DNA from: Campylobacterota bacterium
Lineage (GTDB): Bacteria > Campylobacterota > Campylobacteria > Campylobacterales > JAADDG01
Direction: 5' to 3'
Length of the DNA: 5,267 nucleotides
Assembly (NCBI GenBank): GCA_013154075.1
Contig: JAADDG010000140.1
Location: 1 to 5,267 of the forward strand
This document shows, in pieces, positions 3,745 through 5,267 of this stretch. The translations under genes and the position numbers were made by a program. Every line of letters starts with the position of its first letter. Position 1 is the first letter of the stretch. The notes beneath the pieces are model-generated. The model did not search any database. It was not told the DNA's origin and was given only the letters and a program-made list of their open reading frames with translations.

Positions 3745-5229
3745 ATGCAAACAAATCAAACTCATTTCGGAAACGGTGATAATGTAGGAAGAGATAAAAT
3801 AGTCAATAATTATTTTAATGAAATAAAAACCATATCCAAAGAAGAGCTAAAAGAAAAATTATTATTCTACTACCAAAACAACTTCAAAACCATTTCTTTA
3901 CTTGAAAATCAAAAAAATATAGAAGAGATATTCGTAAACCTCGCTATCATAAAAGAAGAACCCAAAAAAGAGCAAAAAGAGCAAGAAGAACAAAAACAAA
4001 ACAAAGAACTAACCTCAAGAAAAAATATCATACACTACTATGAAGAGATATATAAACCAAAAGAGCCGATAGAAGTAAAAGAGCTTATAGAAAAAGCAAA
4101 AAGAGGTGGTAGTTCAAAGGCTTTAATCTTTGGAAAAGCAGGTATAGGTAAAACTACTCTTTGCAAATATATCTCTTACCATTGGGCAAATGAGAAGCTA
4201 TATAACGAGTTTGATTTGATTATCTATGTGGCTTTGAGAGAGTGGAAAGATGGAGGGATCGCAAAAGCTATAAAGATAAATTATTTCGGAGAGGATGAGA
4301 AAAAAGAGATCAAAATTGATGATATAAAAGATAAAGCTCTATTTCTATTTGACGGATATGATGAGCTAAAGGAAAATAAAAAGAAGCTTTTACAAAGAGA
4401 GATAAGAAATTATAACTTACAAAACTATATCATCACTTCTCGCCCATACGGATATACAAAGGGTGAGCTTGATATAAACGAAGAGTTTGAGACGATAGGC
4501 TTTACAGAAGAGAATGTAGAAGAGTATATAGATAAATTTTTCAAAGATGATGAAAATAAAGCTAAAAATCTAAAAGAGTATCTAAAAAACAATATCAATA
4601 TAAAGCAGATCTCATATATTCCTTTGATGCTTGAGATGATATGCTCTTTGCATAATCAAAAAACTCTCTCTTCATCTCTTACTATGACAGATCTCTATAA
4701 AAAGATAAAAGATTATCTCCTAAATAAATATGCTTCAAAAAAAGGTGATCCAAGAGTATATCTTAGAAGAAATAGAAAAAAGATAGAAAAGCTTTTAGGA
4801 AAGATAGCTTTTGAAGCGCTAAAGAGACAAAAAATCCTATTTGACGGCGAGCTGATAGAAGAGATTTTGGAAGAAAATAAGATAGAATTTTTTGAAGAAA
4901 ATATCATATATGCGGGCTTTTTGAAAACAGATAGGGAATATAAAGATATCTTAGATAGAAAGTTTGAATTTATCCACCTAACTTTTCAAGAGTTTTTTGC
5001 CGCTTTGTATGTCTCAACTCTATCAAAAGAGGAGATAAGCAAAATCATTCAAGAATATAAATTTTATCCATATATGCAGATATTCTTTGCATTTTTAGCA
5101 GGAATTTTTGAAGATAAAGAGTTTTTATTAGATGAAATAAAAAAAGAACCAAAAGATATTTTAGGAATTTATAAACTTATATTTACTTTAAATCTTTTGA
5201 GTGAGATAAAAAAATATGAGATAAATTAA
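3745..5229 (+). CDS. NACHT-domain STAND NTPase (NLR-like, probable antiphage sensor)
   Basis: This 494-residue protein has three sections. Residues 5-20 carry QTHFGNGDNVGRDKIV, the motif shared with the upstream gene. Residues 28-95 form a helical, Glu/Gln/Lys-rich linker. The NACHT NTPase starts near 100: Walker A GKAGIGKTT (130-138), Walker B ALFLFDGYDEL (198-208) with the DGxDE acidic cluster typical of NACHT, TSRP sensor (231-234), and the downstream IPLMLEM (292-298) and FIHLTFQEFFAALYV (409-423) elements that mark the helical/winged-helix region of NACHT proteins. Bacterial NACHT proteins are nucleotide-controlled oligomerising switches, and several protect against phage. Only about 70 residues follow the LTFQEFFAA element, so no long C-terminal repeat sensor is encoded before the TAA. 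There is no good ribosome site; the ATG comes three bases after the previous stop in the same frame, so expression probably depends on translational coupling. AT content is higher than in wecB. The NACHT assignment is very secure; the defence role is inference. Confidence 0.93.
   Translation: MQTNQTHFGNGDNVGRDKIVNNYFNEIKTISKEELKEKLLFYYQNNFKTISLLENQKNIEEIFVNLAIIKEEPKKEQKEQEEQKQNKELTSRKNIIHYYEEIYKPKEPIEVKELIEKAKRGGSSKALIFGKAGIGKTTLCKYISYHWANEKLYNEFDLIIYVALREWKDGGIAKAIKINYFGEDEKKEIKIDDIKDKALFLFDGYDELKENKKKLLQREIRNYNLQNYIITSRPYGYTKGELDINEEFETIGFTEENVEEYIDKFFKDDENKAKNLKEYLKNNINIKQISYIPLMLEMICSLHNQKTLSSSLTMTDLYKKIKDYLLNKYASKKGDPRVYLRRNRKKIEKLLGKIAFEALKRQKILFDGELIEEILEENKIEFFEENIIYAGFLKTDREYKDILDRKFEFIHLTFQEFFAALYVSTLSKEEISKIIQEYKFYPYMQIFFAFLAGIFEDKEFLLDEIKKEPKDILGIYKLIFTLNLLSEIKKYEIN
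3757..3800 (+). repeat. Motif-encoding direct repeat, copy 2 (start of NACHT gene)
   Basis: This is the second copy of the 44-base repeat at 3685-3728, with identity over 3774-3800. It encodes the N-terminal motif of the NACHT protein. The protein motifs differ at only two of 16 positions (Tyr/Phe and Ser/Asn), both conservative. Confidence 0.9.
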
Positions 5230-5267
5230 TCAGTAGTAAATAACATCAATAACTTTATATTCCCTAT

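Overview
The window is a compact, AT-rich bacterial chromosome segment. Gene content and style suggest a Campylobacterota (epsilonproteobacterial) genome: short gaps, AAGGA-type ribosome sites, TATAAT -10 boxes in T/A-rich DNA without good -35 boxes, and a YeeE/YedE sulfur transporter beside small housekeeping genes. That placement is inference from style; no rRNA or marker gene is present to confirm it.

Left part (1-1477). On the minus strand is a half-size YeeE/YedE membrane protein with a TTG start. It is followed by the first nine codons of another gene that runs off the left edge, probably its partner. A divergent intergenic region (542-729) carries promoters for both directions. On the plus strand a predicted exported ankyrin-repeat protein overlaps thiS, the sulfur carrier of thiamine biosynthesis, so the two look translationally coupled.

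Middle (1478-3328). A complete non-hydrolysing UDP-GlcNAc 2-epimerase (wecB) has its own promoter. Next is a secreted protein with a CUB-like beta-sandwich core and a C-terminal tail made of three Asp/Pro repeats with an exact 13-residue (39-bp) period. It is preceded by a perfect 20-bp palindrome beside the -10 box and closed by a strong intrinsic terminator.

Right part (3353-5267), the most interesting region. A promoter whose -10 overlaps a tandem 12-bp repeat drives two genes. The first encodes a 96-residue protein with an N-terminal hydrophobic helix, a charged helical stretch and a C-terminal motif. The second encodes a NACHT-type STAND NTPase that begins with nearly the same motif (QTH[YF]G[SN]GDNVGRDKIV). 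A shared short motif at the end of a small helical protein and at the start of the neighbouring NLR-like NTPase is the arrangement described for bacterial amyloid-signalling systems that control cell-death effectors. I read this as a two-gene immune/abortive-infection module: the NACHT protein senses a trigger, oligomerises, exposes its motif, and templates the same fold in the small effector, which would then act at the membrane. The genes share a reading frame, separated by only a stop codon and one sense codon. The two motif copies are near-identical at DNA level and exactly 72 nt apart, so recombination between them would give an in-frame fusion. The NACHT gene is visibly more AT-rich than wecB and ends soon after the NTPase module, which raises the possibility of horizontal acquisition and of a missing or split C-terminal sensor.
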